This document shows, piece by piece, positions 1-9,310 of a stretch of DNA of 55,502 nt. The stretch is taken from assembly GCA_038145075.1 (NCBI GenBank), contig JAYQOY010000005.1:1-55502 (forward strand), in the 5' to 3' direction. Below the pieces are notes generated by a model. That model saw nothing but the letters and a program-made list of their open reading frames with translations. It ran no database searches and had not been told where the DNA came from. Numbering within the stretch: the stretch's first letter is position 1; each line of letters opens with the position of its first letter. Source of the stretch: TMED14 sp038145075. Lineage in GTDB: Bacteria; Bacteroidota; Bacteroidia; Flavobacteriales; Schleiferiaceae. Position numbers and translations under genes: made by a program.

Positions 1-584
1 ATGATCTGCCAGGGTCTCCCATCCGACCAAGGCAAGCATAAGAACCGCGAGCCCCCGTCGGCCCAGCCAAGACCGCCTGCCTCTGGCCGCCATGCGTACA
101 CGATGGGCAGGGTGAACAGGGCAATGAGTGCCATTTGGTAGATGCAAATGAAGAAAATGTTGAAGAGCTTCCAGATCCAGGCCTGGTTCAAGGGCGCTTG
201 TTGCCGCAAGACTTCCCAGCGGTAGTCTTCCTCGCCTTTCCAAGGGAGCCAGTGGTAGCCTCCGCGTCGCGCAAAGTTGAAGGTGAGGCGCGCCCCCCAG
301 ACGGCAACTAGGACAGCCATCAAGGTAGCCCGGGCATCCCAGCCTGTAGCAAATGCGGCATAGCCCGTGTAGACGATGGGGACGATGCTCCAGAGTCGGT
401 CCACCTGGCTGCAGTTGCCCGTAAGTTCTCCGGCTACGATCGTGTAGGCGGTGAAGCCGGCCCAAATCCAAAACAGGTCCGTGAGCAAGCTCCATTGGGC
501 ATCCGTGAGGGCGGGGGCTTGAAAGTAGGTGTAGGCGCAGGCTGCAAAGAGCGTGACAACCAAGAGGATAGCGGTGCGAATCAT
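1..584 (-). CDS. DUF1295 family membrane protein (partial, possible frameshift)
   Basis: The start codon is ATG at 584 and the gene runs off the left edge, leaving about 194 codons. The N-terminal stretch is hydrophobic. The segment LTGNCSQVDRLWSIVPIVY followed by WGARLTFNFARRGGYHW is characteristic of DUF1295, a family of multi-pass inner-membrane proteins related to steroid 5-alpha-reductases; substrates in bacteria are unknown. Close to the window edge the open frame turns into an unlikely sequence, while the neighbouring frame reads GLAVLMLALVGWETLADH, which fits the family's next membrane helix. One missing G in the G run at 52-56 would join the two. That may be a sequencing error or a real mutation. 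The family call is fairly secure; the intactness of the gene is not. Confidence 0.75.
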   Translation of the reverse strand, partial: MIRTAILLVVTLFAACAYTYFQAPALTDAQWSLLTDLFWIWAGFTAYTIVAGELTGNCSQVDRLWSIVPIVYTGYAAFATGWDARATLMAVLVAVWGARLTFNFARRGGYHWLPWKGEEDYRWEVLRQQAPLNQAWIWKLFNIFFICIYQMALIALFTLPIVYAWRPEAGGLGWADGGSRFLCLPWSDGRPWQI

Positions 585-609
585 GCACCCAAAATACGCA
601 AAGGAGCGA

Positions 610-2835
610 TTATCCGATCTGCTGCTGCCACTTGAGGTAGGCTTGCCACCCTTGGGCATTGTAAAGACCGCCGACGTAGAAGAGGCCAAAGGCGCTCGGA
701 CGGTACTGCAGCAGCGGCTGGAAGAGGATTTGGTTGCTGAAGTTATCCACTTGGAAGACCATGCGCAGTCCCAGGGATTGGTTGGCGTTGGCGTTTAGCA
801 CCGTTTGGTACAGGTAGCCGTCGTAGATGAAGAGAGAGGGGTCCGTGAGTTCGCGCAAGGACACTTTGTTCAGACTGTGGCTCCATTTGAATCGACCCGC
901 GGCTTGGAGGGTGATGCTGAGGTTGGTTTCGGCGGTCCAGCCCATGCGGATGACGGATTCGTTGTAGGCTAGGGTTCGGCCGCGCAAATGGTTGGCTTCG
1001 GCACTAAAGGCAACGGAAGGGGACCAGTTCATCCCTAGGTTGGCGCTGTAGAGGTCGTGGTAGGTGACGCCGAGGTAGTTCTCTTCGAAGCGGTACTTGC
1101 CAAACATTCGGGCTGTTAAATTGCCCGCGAGCTGCATCCACGCAAAGGATTGAAGAGATTTCTCCTTTACGACATGCTCAAAATTCTCGTACAAGGAGGC
1201 CTCTGCGTACACGCCGTACTGCTTGATGCGCTTGCCGTTGGGGAAGAACCTCAAGCTGTTTCCCATTTCGTAGCGGCGGAAGTTGTTCCGGGGTTCGAAG
1301 CCCATTTGCGCTTGGAAGGTTGGGGAGAGGACCATATAGTCAAGGCGCGTATTCCAATTGGTCGTGTTCCGGCGCAACGAGGCATAGCTCGAATAGCCGC
1401 TAAATCGTTCTCCGTCCAATTCCGCGCTATGTCCCTGGAAGGTTTCACCGCCATCGATCCAATCCGCCGAAGGTTCCAGCGTCTCGGAGCGCGCTACCTC
1501 GCCTTTCACCCGCCAATTTCCAGGAAGTCCGTAGTCAAAGTCGGCAGCCAGGGTATGGCCAAAGCCACCGTCGCGAAACATGCGGTGTGTGGTGAGCACG
1601 CCATAGGACGAGGCGTTTTTCATGGGGTGCTCCGCCCGCAAAACGGTGGACCAGTTGCTTCCTGACGCGCCGTAACTGGAGTAGTTTTCGCCCGGCACGA
1701 GGTAGGGGGAGTTCTGGTCCATGCCACTCAGCACGTAAATGCGCAGGTCTTGGCTTTGGTAGTTGATTTTGCTCAAGGCCAAGGGTTGGCTGATGGTTCG
1801 GGTGTAGGCGTACTTCAAGCGAGTCTCCAGCAGGTCGCTTCCCTCGATAAAGAAGGGCCGCCGTTCGGGGTAGAAGAGGGCAAAGGCCGAATTCACGCTG
1901 ACTTGCGCCACGTCCGCCTCCACCTGTGAAAAGTCGGGCAAGACCGCCGCCTCCACCGACGTGGCGGCACTCAAAGCGATAAAGGCAGAGCCTCCCGCTT
2001 TGAGCTGTGTGGCTGGGCTGGCGTTTGGGCTGGCCGCTGCAAATACATAGGGCAAGAATTGACGGCGCAAGGAAGGCTTTAACCCGTCCAAAATCAGCAC
2101 ATGATCATACAAACAGTCGTTGCAGGGGTTGCTGCGATCGACTTTGTAGGTCTGTACATTGACCTGCTGACCTTTCACATAGGTTTGGCGGAAAAAGCAA
2201 AACTTCCAACGCTGCTCCTTGCTGCTGCCAAATTGTATCGAATTAAAGGGAATGCGCATCTCCACGCTGTACGAGGTCTCGCCAATCTGCGCCTTCGTCT
2301 CGTAGTTCATGTCGTAGGACAAATCGAATTCATCGTCCCGCGCCGTGGCCGGGTTGTTTTTCCGAATGTCTAACTGCACCGCATAGGGGTTGGCGCCCAA
2401 GAACACCATGTTCCGCGTGTCTCCATAGACGTCCAAGGCCATGCCGATGAAGTCATCCTCCCAAACGTCATCTCGGAGGCCGCGGTTGGCGCGAAAATTT
2501 TCCGGGTCAAACTGGCAGAGGAAGCCCACCACGAGCGCCTCTTCGGTTCTGAATACGTAGCCCTTGCTGCTGTAGGGCGCCGGGGTATTGGTGCCGGGCT
2601 GAATTTCATACTGCAGATCCAAGGCTATGGCGCCGGCATACTCCTCCGGGGTCACCACGCCGTCAAACACCACCTGGGCTGGGGCCAAGGGCACGGTGTG
2701 TTCGGTGATGGGGTAATTCGCTTGGCCTTGTGCCTGCGCGGTCTGTGTGGATAACAGTCCCATACACAGGAGTGCCAGAGTGGGGAAGGGAGAGAGGAAC
2801 CTTTTCACGATGTACCTTGTTGACGAATCCGCCAT
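610..2835 (-). CDS. DUF5916 family outer-membrane protein with CBM9-like N-terminal domain
   Basis: This is a secreted protein of about 741 residues. After the signal peptide (KRFLSPFPTLALLCMGLL..AQA) comes a CBM9-like beta-sandwich (about residues 40-230: VVFDGVVTPEEYAG, WEDDFIGMALDVYGD). A long C-terminal region typical of DUF5916 follows, probably an outer-membrane beta-barrel (FYPERRPFFIEGSDLL is a family hallmark). The function is not established; other members sit near peptidases or glycan genes. I placed the start at ATG 2835. A GTG at 2808, preceded by AAGG, gives a cleaner signal peptide and is equally possible. The open frame extends upstream to 2952, but that would overlap the divergent SDR gene. 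It is a single-gene unit divergent from the SDR gene. Confidence 0.85.
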   Translation of the reverse strand: MADSSTRYIVKRFLSPFPTLALLCMGLLSTQTAQAQGQANYPITEHTVPLAPAQVVFDGVVTPEEYAGAIALDLQYEIQPGTNTPAPYSSKGYVFRTEEALVVGFLCQFDPENFRANRGLRDDVWEDDFIGMALDVYGDTRNMVFLGANPYAVQLDIRKNNPATARDDEFDLSYDMNYETKAQIGETSYSVEMRIPFNSIQFGSSKEQRWKFCFFRQTYVKGQQVNVQTYKVDRSNPCNDCLYDHVLILDGLKPSLRRQFLPYVFAAASPNASPATQLKAGGSAFIALSAATSVEAAVLPDFSQVEADVAQVSVNSAFALFYPERRPFFIEGSDLLETRLKYAYTRTISQPLALSKINYQSQDLRIYVLSGMDQNSPYLVPGENYSSYGASGSNWSTVLRAEHPMKNASSYGVLTTHRMFRDGGFGHTLAADFDYGLPGNWRVKGEVARSETLEPSADWIDGGETFQGHSAELDGERFSGYSSYASLRRNTTNWNTRLDYMVLSPTFQAQMGFEPRNNFRRYEMGNSLRFFPNGKRIKQYGVYAEASLYENFEHVVKEKSLQSFAWMQLAGNLTARMFGKYRFEENYLGVTYHDLYSANLGMNWSPSVAFSAEANHLRGRTLAYNESVIRMGWTAETNLSITLQAAGRFKWSHSLNKVSLRELTDPSLFIYDGYLYQTVLNANANQSLGLRMVFQVDNFSNQILFQPLLQYRPSAFGLFYVGGLYNAQGWQAYLKWQQQIG

Positions 2836-2856
2836 CAGGCGGCAAATATCGGACGA

Positions 2857-3618
2857 ATGCGCGCAATAATTACCGGAGCCTCTGCAGGAATCGGCCTCGA
2901 AATGGCCCGTTACTGCCACGCTCAAGGCATGGAAGTTTGGATCACAGGGCAACGCGAGGAGGCTTTAAAGGCGGCCTCGATAGAGCTCGGGAATGCCCCA
3001 TACCTAGCCGTTGACCTCAGTACGACATCAGGCAGCACTGCGCTCTTGGAGTGGATAGGGGAGGTTTCTGTGGACCTTTTCGTCAACAATGCGGGGTACG
3101 GCGTTTGGAAGGATGTCATAGAGGCGGCGGACGACGAATTGGAGAAGATGATTCGCCTCAACGTGGAGGCCTTGCTTCGTCTTTCTCGCGTGGTGGCAAA
3201 GCGCATGGTGGCGGCTGGTTCGGGCCGAATTCTCAACGTGGCCTCCACCGCAGCCTTTTTGCCCGGTCCGCACATGGCGGCCTACTATGCTTCCAAGTCC
3301 TTTGTCCTGTCGTTCAGCGAATCCTTGCACACGGAACTACGTCGAACCGGTGTAACCGTCACGACGCTCTGTCCGGGTCCCACACGCAGTCAGTTCTTCG
3401 AACGCGCGGGCATGGGGGCCATGCCTTTGTTAGACGGTCCTTGGATGCCCCAAATGTCAAGTGCCTCCGTAGCAAAGGCCGGAGTCCGTGCAGCGCTTGC
3501 GGGTAAAAGGCGAACGGTTCCGGGTATTATGAACTACCTGAGCAGCAAAGCGCCTATATTTATGCCCCGGTTCCTTCAGTTAGGCACGCTTAACTGGCTC
3601 CAAGGCCCCACTAAATAA
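2857..3618 (+). CDS. SDR family NAD(P)-dependent oxidoreductase
   Basis: A classical short-chain dehydrogenase of 253 residues with a Rossmann fold. The cofactor motif TGASAGIG is at residues 6-13, NNAG at 77-80, the catalytic Ser at about 130 (NVAST) and the Tyr-x3-Lys pair at Y143/K147 (YYASK). The following PGPTRSQFF is the usual cofactor and C-terminal substrate segment. The substrate cannot be read from the sequence. The carbonic anhydrase gene starts 6 bases after the stop, so the two are probably co-transcribed, although no functional link is obvious. The start is the only ATG that leaves the TGxxxGIG motif near the N-terminus. Confidence 0.93.
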   Translation: MRAIITGASAGIGLEMARYCHAQGMEVWITGQREEALKAASIELGNAPYLAVDLSTTSGSTALLEWIGEVSVDLFVNNAGYGVWKDVIEAADDELEKMIRLNVEALLRLSRVVAKRMVAAGSGRILNVASTAAFLPGPHMAAYYASKSFVLSFSESLHTELRRTGVTVTTLCPGPTRSQFFERAGMGAMPLLDGPWMPQMSSASVAKAGVRAALAGKRRTVPGIMNYLSSKAPIFMPRFLQLGTLNWLQGPTK

Positions 3619-3624
3619 ATACCT

Positions 3625-4281
3625 ATGGCAAACGAGAAATACACCGCAACAGAAAATTACCAGCGCTTACTAGACAACAACAAGAAATTCGTCGCAGAAC
3701 GCTTAGCAGAGGACCCCAACTACTTTGATCACCTCGCGGAGGGGCAGAGCCCCGATTTTCTGTGGATTGGTTGCTCGGATTCTCGGGTGCCCGCCAACAC
3801 GATCACGGGCACAGATAGTGGCGAAATCTTTGTGCATCGCAACGTCGCCAACTTGGTAGACATCACGGACATGAACATGCTTTCGGTACTCCATTATTCG
3901 GTAGATGTATTGAAAGTCCGCCACATCATCGTCTGCGGCCACTACGGCTGTGGCGGTGTCCTCGCCGCGATGGGCAACAGCCACATTGGGGTGGTGAACC
4001 ATTGGATCAGCGCGATCAAGGACGTCTACAGCCAAAACCGCCATGAGTTGGAGGCCATTGCCGATGAACACGAGCGAGGCCGCCGATTGGTGGAGCTCAA
4101 CGTCATCGCCCAAGTGAAGAATTTGGCTAAAATCCCTCACGTTCAGCGCGCATGGAAAGAGCGTGAACTGCGCATCCACGGCTGGGTCTACGGTCTCTCC
4201 GATGGCATTCTGCACGATTTGGACGTCATGCACGACGGATTGGAGGACATTGATCCTATCTACCGCTTCGACAACATTTAA
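3625..4281 (+). CDS. can: Beta-class carbonic anhydrase
   Basis: This enzyme interconverts CO2 and bicarbonate and is probably cytosolic, as there is no signal peptide. At 218 residues it has the usual length. The zinc ligands and catalytic dyad are all visible: C50, D52 and R54 in CSDSR, and H106 and C109 in CGHYGC. It lies directly behind the SDR gene and ahead of a strong hairpin terminator at 4311-4330. It is closest in motif pattern to the E. coli Can type. The family call is secure. Confidence 0.96.
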   Translation: MANEKYTATENYQRLLDNNKKFVAERLAEDPNYFDHLAEGQSPDFLWIGCSDSRVPANTITGTDSGEIFVHRNVANLVDITDMNMLSVLHYSVDVLKVRHIIVCGHYGCGGVLAAMGNSHIGVVNHWISAIKDVYSQNRHELEAIADEHERGRRLVELNVIAQVKNLAKIPHVQRAWKERELRIHGWVYGLSDGILHDLDVMHDGLEDIDPIYRFDNI

Positions 4282-4310
4282 GGTCCCCCCATCGAGGGCC
4301 CAAAAAAAAA

Positions 4311-4335
4311 GCCGCCCCAACCGGGGCGGCTTTCT
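4311..4335. terminator. Bidirectional rho-independent terminator
   Basis: A perfect 8-bp stem (GCCGCCCC / GGGGCGGC, 4311-4318 and 4323-4330) with an AACC loop is preceded by nine A (4302-4310) and followed by TTTC. It sits between two convergent genes, carbonic anhydrase (+) and a TonB receptor (-), and can serve both, better on the minus strand where the U tract is longer. Confidence 0.88.
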
Positions 4336-4358
4336 TCGTTCTAGAAAGTATCCCCTGT

Positions 4359-6812
4359 TTAGAAGTCACAACGGAAGTAGAAGACCGGGAAGAGGCCCAA
4401 TTGGTATTCTTCACGCACGGACTCGTTGACAGCTGTGTTGGGGTCGTCCAAGCCAGGCACATACGTGAGAGTCAAGATGTTCTTGTTGCCCAAGAGGTTG
4501 GACAAGTCCAGGCCAAATTCCCAGGCTGTGTTGGGGTTGTTCCACTTGTAGCCCAACTTGAGGTCAAAGCGCTCGTAGGGGCGGTATTGTACCGTGTTGT
4601 TGGTTTCTTCGACGAAGACAATTTCACCTGTACGGAGGGTAGCGGTCTCGTCGATTTCTGCGCCAAACCAACGGCCACCGACGGTCGTGTACTTGATGCC
4701 CACATTGAAGCGGTTGTTCTTGCCCAATTTGAATTCTTTGGCGGCGAGCACGTTAAATGCGTAGCGGCCGTTAAAGATGGTGTTTCGCCAAACGCCGTCC
4801 GAACCTTGGTACTTCGCGTCAAACAGGGAAGCCGTCGTCAAGAAGTAGAAGCCACCGGCGAAGAAGCGCTCCGCGGTCAGCTCCAGGCCGTAGTTGCGTC
4901 CGATCCCCGTGTTTTGGAGCGTATCGGGCCAAATACGGCCAAAGCCCGTACCGGCATTCAGCATGGAGAAGCTGCTGGGCTTGGTTTCCACAGGGACGTC
5001 AAAGAGGTACTGGTAGTAGGTTTCCACTTTGGTCTTGATGGGTAGGCCTTTGTAGGTGCGCTCCCAGCCACCGGCCACTTGGAAGCTCTTCATGAGGCCA
5101 ATTCGGTCCGGGTTGTGCTCTTGAGGATCGTGCCCGACAGTCGTGACCGCGTAGTAGTAGAGGTAGGGAGCTTGCATTTGGGCATGCAGACCAGAACCCG
5201 CGAAGAAGCGGTCATTGTCGGTCGCCTGGTAGCTAATGCCCACTCGAGGCTCCAAGGGCATGAAGGAGATTTTATTGACGCCCGAATACAAAGAGGTCGC
5301 GCCAGCGGTCAGCGTAGTCTTATCGTTCAAGCGCGTCTTGTAGCTGACGTAGGGCTGAACAACGGGCCAAGCCGTTTTAGTCGCCCACTGCACACGCCAA
5401 GGGGGCAATTGACCGGTGACGCCGTCGTACTGACGTACGGAATCCTGGTAGTTCAGCATGTAGAGGTCCACGTTCACGCCGTATTGCAGGGTGCCACGCA
5501 CCCCAATTTTGTGGTTGTAGGCCAAGAAGCCGTGCAACTTGTTCTCGTTAAACGTGTAGTTCAACATGGTGTCGTTAGCCGTTACCACCCAGCCAAACGC
5601 ACCGTCGCCCAAGGGTCCAACCTCGCGCTGGAGCTTGGTGTTAACGGCCTGGATTCGCGCCGAAGAAGCGGCGATGCCGGCCTTCATGAAGGTGCGTTTG
5701 TTGATGGGGCGCGTGTAGTTGATTCCGCCCACAATCATGTCGCTCCCAAAGTACTGGTCGCGGTCCGTGGAGCCGTAACTCTCAAATCCGCTCGTGTCTG
5801 TTTGGTTGCTGATGAGAATCTCAATGTCTGACTTGCCAAACATCGTCCAGAGTGCCAGCTTCCCTCCGTTTTTCTGTGGGAAGGTGAGGCGGAAGGCGCC
5901 GTCTTGGTACTTGGGAATGGCGTTGGTGCCTAGGTTGATGTTCAAGGCTTGGAACATGCTCAAGGTGGAGTAGCGGTAGACGCCCAAGAAGGAGGGGGCA
6001 CGCTGGCCTTCCTTGGCGGGGCCCAGCGGTCCTTCAAGCATGAGTTCCGTGCCCAACAGGCCAAGCTGAGCCGAACCTTCAAACTTTTCGTTGTTTCCGT
6101 CGCGCATTTGGAGGTCAAAGACGCCGGCGATGGCATTGCCGTATTCAGCGGGCCATGCGCCCGTGAAGAAGTCCGAATTGGCCAAAAACTTATTGTTCAG
6201 GATGGTCACCGGACCACCGCCGGTTCCGGGAATGGAGAAGTGGTTGGGGTTGGGAATGTTAATGCCTTCCATGCGGTACAATACCCCAGCGGGGGTGTTT
6301 CCGCGAATCACCAAGTCGTTGCGTTGGTCGTCCGAACCTTGCACGCCCGCGAAGTTGGTTGCCATTCGGGCCGGTTCACCGCGCGAACCTGCGTACAGAT
6401 TGGTTTCCTCGACCGAGAATTGCCGTGCAGATACCGTGGCCATCTCATTTTTTGCTTGGCCGGAAGCGACGGCGGTAACCTCCACGGTGCCCAGCTGGGT
6501 GGCCACCTCTTGGAGTCCGATGGTCAGGACGGCTTCTTTGGCGGAGTTGAGTTCCAAGGCGCGCGTTTGTGCGCCATAGCCAAATAGGCCCGCCGTGAGG
6601 GTCTGACGACCCACCGGAATGTTGACCAATTTGAAGGAGCCTTGGTCGTCTGTCACCACCTTTTGATCGCCGATACTGACGGTGGCTCCCATCAAAGGGA
6701 ACTTAGAATCAGCGTCGACAATGGTGCCGCGAACGGTTTGCGTGAGGACCTGAGCCCAGGATAGGGCGGGGAGTGCAACCATTGCGATTGCCAGTATCCA
6801 TGAGCGTTTCAT
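4359..6812 (-). CDS. TonB-dependent receptor with carboxypeptidase-regulatory-like domain
   Basis: An outer-membrane receptor of about 817 residues. It has a signal peptide (residues 1-20, ending LSWAQ) and a carboxypeptidase-regulatory-like beta-sandwich at about 25-105 (VRGTIVDADSKFPLMGATVSI). A plug domain follows (RGNTPAGVLYRMEGINIPNP) and then a 22-strand-type barrel ending in the aromatic signature FYFRCDF. It lacks SusC features and has no SusD partner nearby, so it is more likely a metal, cofactor or peptide receptor; the substrate is unknown. The ORF extends 55 codons further upstream, but ATG 6812 is the one that begins a signal peptide (MKRSWILAIAM). It is divergent from the TonB receptor at 6923 across 110 bases. 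Confidence 0.92.
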   Translation of the reverse strand: MKRSWILAIAMVALPALSWAQVLTQTVRGTIVDADSKFPLMGATVSIGDQKVVTDDQGSFKLVNIPVGRQTLTAGLFGYGAQTRALELNSAKEAVLTIGLQEVATQLGTVEVTAVASGQAKNEMATVSARQFSVEETNLYAGSRGEPARMATNFAGVQGSDDQRNDLVIRGNTPAGVLYRMEGINIPNPNHFSIPGTGGGPVTILNNKFLANSDFFTGAWPAEYGNAIAGVFDLQMRDGNNEKFEGSAQLGLLGTELMLEGPLGPAKEGQRAPSFLGVYRYSTLSMFQALNINLGTNAIPKYQDGAFRLTFPQKNGGKLALWTMFGKSDIEILISNQTDTSGFESYGSTDRDQYFGSDMIVGGINYTRPINKRTFMKAGIAASSARIQAVNTKLQREVGPLGDGAFGWVVTANDTMLNYTFNENKLHGFLAYNHKIGVRGTLQYGVNVDLYMLNYQDSVRQYDGVTGQLPPWRVQWATKTAWPVVQPYVSYKTRLNDKTTLTAGATSLYSGVNKISFMPLEPRVGISYQATDNDRFFAGSGLHAQMQAPYLYYYAVTTVGHDPQEHNPDRIGLMKSFQVAGGWERTYKGLPIKTKVETYYQYLFDVPVETKPSSFSMLNAGTGFGRIWPDTLQNTGIGRNYGLELTAERFFAGGFYFLTTASLFDAKYQGSDGVWRNTIFNGRYAFNVLAAKEFKLGKNNRFNVGIKYTTVGGRWFGAEIDETATLRTGEIVFVEETNNTVQYRPYERFDLKLGYKWNNPNTAWEFGLDLSNLLGNKNILTLTYVPGLDDPNTAVNESVREEYQLGLFPVFYFRCDF

Positions 6813-6897
6813 AGGATGAACAGATTTTGTGTTCACTAAAAGTAGGGGAATTCTCGGCAAACCCGAAGGTGGCTGCAAGCTGCGGCACGCTTTTTGG

Positions 6898-6905
6898 CAT
6901 CTTTG
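6898..6905 (+). promoter_or_regulatory. Bacteroidota-type -7 element
   Basis: CATCTTTG is one mismatch from the TAnnTTTG consensus and lies 17 bases before the ATG at 6923, implying a short 5' leader for the TonB receptor gene. No convincing -33 TTG at ideal spacing was seen. Confidence 0.45.
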
Positions 6906-6922
6906 TAGAACATTTCTGACGC

Positions 6923-9307
6923 ATGAAGCACTTTTCCGTAATTCTTTTGGCCAGTTTGGCCTTCCTCGCACAGCCACTCAAGGCCCAAACGCGTGGCTCC
7001 TACACGGTGAATGGCTTTGTCACCGATAGCCAGACCGGTGAGAAGCTCATTTCGGCCTATGTATTTGACCAAGTGTCCCAGCAGGGAACGACGACCAATG
7101 CCTATGGCTTCTTTTCCATGACGCTCCCCAAGGACAGCGTGGCCCTGCAGGTCAGTTTCATCGGCTACCAGCCCTACCTAAAGGGCAGTTTCCTCAACAA
7201 GCGAAGCGTCACAGAGATGGACGTCATGCTAGTGCCCGACGATATTTTGCTCGAAGAAGTGGAAGTGGTGGGCGTTCGTGCCGGGGAAGTGCAAGAGCGC
7301 ACGCAGATGAGTTCGGTGAATTTGGACATCAAAACGGTGAAAAACTTGCCAGTGCTTCTCGGTGAAACGGATTTGCTCAAGATCATTCAGTTGCTGCCGG
7401 GCGTTCAGAGCGGTACGGAGGGTACGTCGGGCTTTTACGTGCGCGGCGGTGGACCGGACCAAAACCTCATCCTCATCGACGGTGTACCGGTGTACAACGT
7501 TTCCCACCTCTTTGGCTTTTTCTCCGTATTCAACGCGGACGCCATCAACAATGTCCAGCTCATCAAGGGCGGTTTTCCCGCGGAATATGGCGGTCGCTTG
7601 TCGTCTGTCTTGGATGTCCGAATGAAAGAAGGCAACCTTAAGGAGTGGAAGGTAGAAGGCGCTGTTGGTGTCATTTCCTCCAAATTGACGGTGGAAGGCC
7701 CGCTTTGGAAGGACCGAACGTCCATGTTGATTTCGGGCCGCCGAACCTACCTAGACGTACTGACTCAGCCCATCATCCTCGCGAACAACCCCAACGGTAC
7801 GGGCGGCTACTACTTCTACGATTTTAATGCCAAGGTCAACCACAAGATTAACCGCAACAACCAGTTGTATTTGAGCTTTTACAACGGATTGGACGAAGCC
7901 TACATCCGCTACAAGGACACCTGGGAGAATCAGGGATTTCGAAATACGACCCAGTCCGACAATAGCTTGAATTGGGGCAACCGCATCGCGACGGCGCGTT
8001 GGAACTGGATCATTACCCCGCAGCTCTTCAGCAATGTCACGGCGACCTATAGCCGCTACCGCTTCTTGACGGACCTCAACTTGGAGGATACCCGAACGGA
8101 TTTGGCGACACTACAGTCTAGCACGGATCGCTTCGCCATCAGCTATTTGTCCTCCATTGAAGACAAGGGCGCGCGTTGGGACTTTGACTATGCGCCATCA
8201 CCTAATCATGCCATCAAATTTGGAGCATCCTTCACCCAGCACGCTTACGAGCCTGGTGTAAACAGCATCACCTTCTCTTCGGGGGGCAACACCTTGGACA
8301 CCAATTTTGGTTCTTTCCCCAAAGTGGCCAACGACTATATGGCCTTCTTCCAGGACGATTGGAAGATTGGGGATCGTCTCCGGGTGAACATGGGAGTGCA
8401 TTTTAACGGATTCCAGGTGGACGACGTGAATTACCAGAGCTTGCAGCCACGCCTTTCGGCGCGTTACCTTCTAAGCGAGAACAGTTCGATCAAATGGAGT
8501 TATGTGCAAATGGTGCAGTACATGCACTTGCTCGCGAACCAAACGATTGGTCTGCCTACGGACCTATGGGTGCCGGTGACGGAGAACATTCGGCCGCAAG
8601 AAGCCTGGCAGACGGCCATTGGCTATGCCCACAATTTGGGCAAGGGCTGGGAGCTCACGTTAGAAGGCTACTACAAGGACATGCAGAACCTGATCGAATA
8701 CAAAGACGGGGCCTCCTTCTTGTTTGGCTTCCAAGACTGGCAGGAGAAGGTAACCGTCGGCCGCGGTTGGGCCTATGGCGCAGAATTCCTGTTGGAAAAG
8801 AAATCAGGACGTACCACGGGTTGGTTGGGCTATACCTGGGCCAAGGCCATGCGTCAGTTTGACGAAATCAACTTTGGCGACCCCTATCCGTACACCTACG
8901 ACCGCCGCCACGACGTGAGTTTGACCATGAGCCACCAGTTCAATGAGAAGTGGTCGGGTGGACTCGTGTGGGTCTATGGAACCGGCCGCGCTACAACGCT
9001 TCCTACGCGGAAATACTACGCACGTCCTGAGACCTTCTCCTGGGAGCCCTGGTACTACACGATTGAGCAAGTCCAAGGACGAAACAACTTCCGTGAGCCC
9101 GCCTACCACCGCTTGGATTTGTCGGTCACCCGCACCACGCCTACCCGTTGGGGTGAGGAGAGCTGGCAGTTTGGCGTCTACAATGCCTACAACCGCATCA
9201 ACATCTTCTTCATGGACTTTGGCTACGACGACAACGACAACCGCGTGCTGAAAGGCTATGGATTGTTCCCCATGATTCCTTCTGTGTCTTACGCGTTTAA
9301 ATTCTAA
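6923..9307 (+). CDS. TonB-dependent receptor paired with DUF4249 lipoprotein
   Basis: An outer-membrane receptor of 794 residues. It has a signal peptide (1-21), a carboxypeptidase-regulatory-like domain (about 25-110: VNGFVTDSQTGEKLISAYVF), a plug (about 120-230: GFYVRGGGPDQNLILIDGVPVYN) and a barrel ending SYAFKF. The next gene, 3 bases downstream, encodes a DUF4249 lipoprotein. This receptor plus DUF4249 arrangement recurs in Bacteroidota and is thought to act as a SusCD-like import pair for an unknown ligand. The start gives a proper signal peptide (MKHFSVILLASLAFLAQ). Confidence 0.93.
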   Translation: MKHFSVILLASLAFLAQPLKAQTRGSYTVNGFVTDSQTGEKLISAYVFDQVSQQGTTTNAYGFFSMTLPKDSVALQVSFIGYQPYLKGSFLNKRSVTEMDVMLVPDDILLEEVEVVGVRAGEVQERTQMSSVNLDIKTVKNLPVLLGETDLLKIIQLLPGVQSGTEGTSGFYVRGGGPDQNLILIDGVPVYNVSHLFGFFSVFNADAINNVQLIKGGFPAEYGGRLSSVLDVRMKEGNLKEWKVEGAVGVISSKLTVEGPLWKDRTSMLISGRRTYLDVLTQPIILANNPNGTGGYYFYDFNAKVNHKINRNNQLYLSFYNGLDEAYIRYKDTWENQGFRNTTQSDNSLNWGNRIATARWNWIITPQLFSNVTATYSRYRFLTDLNLEDTRTDLATLQSSTDRFAISYLSSIEDKGARWDFDYAPSPNHAIKFGASFTQHAYEPGVNSITFSSGGNTLDTNFGSFPKVANDYMAFFQDDWKIGDRLRVNMGVHFNGFQVDDVNYQSLQPRLSARYLLSENSSIKWSYVQMVQYMHLLANQTIGLPTDLWVPVTENIRPQEAWQTAIGYAHNLGKGWELTLEGYYKDMQNLIEYKDGASFLFGFQDWQEKVTVGRGWAYGAEFLLEKKSGRTTGWLGYTWAKAMRQFDEINFGDPYPYTYDRRHDVSLTMSHQFNEKWSGGLVWVYGTGRATTLPTRKYYARPETFSWEPWYYTIEQVQGRNNFREPAYHRLDLSVTRTTPTRWGEESWQFGVYNAYNRINIFFMDFGYDDNDNRVLKGYGLFPMIPSVSYAFKF

Positions 9308-9310
9308 GCG

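Noticed and set aside
2809..2952. Longer N-terminus of the DUF5916 protein
   Set aside because: It would overlap the divergent SDR gene, and the added residues do not form a signal peptide.
3703..4320. Minus-strand ORF of 205 codons
   Set aside because: It lies wholly antisense to carbonic anhydrase, has no family signal and its composition mirrors the sense gene.
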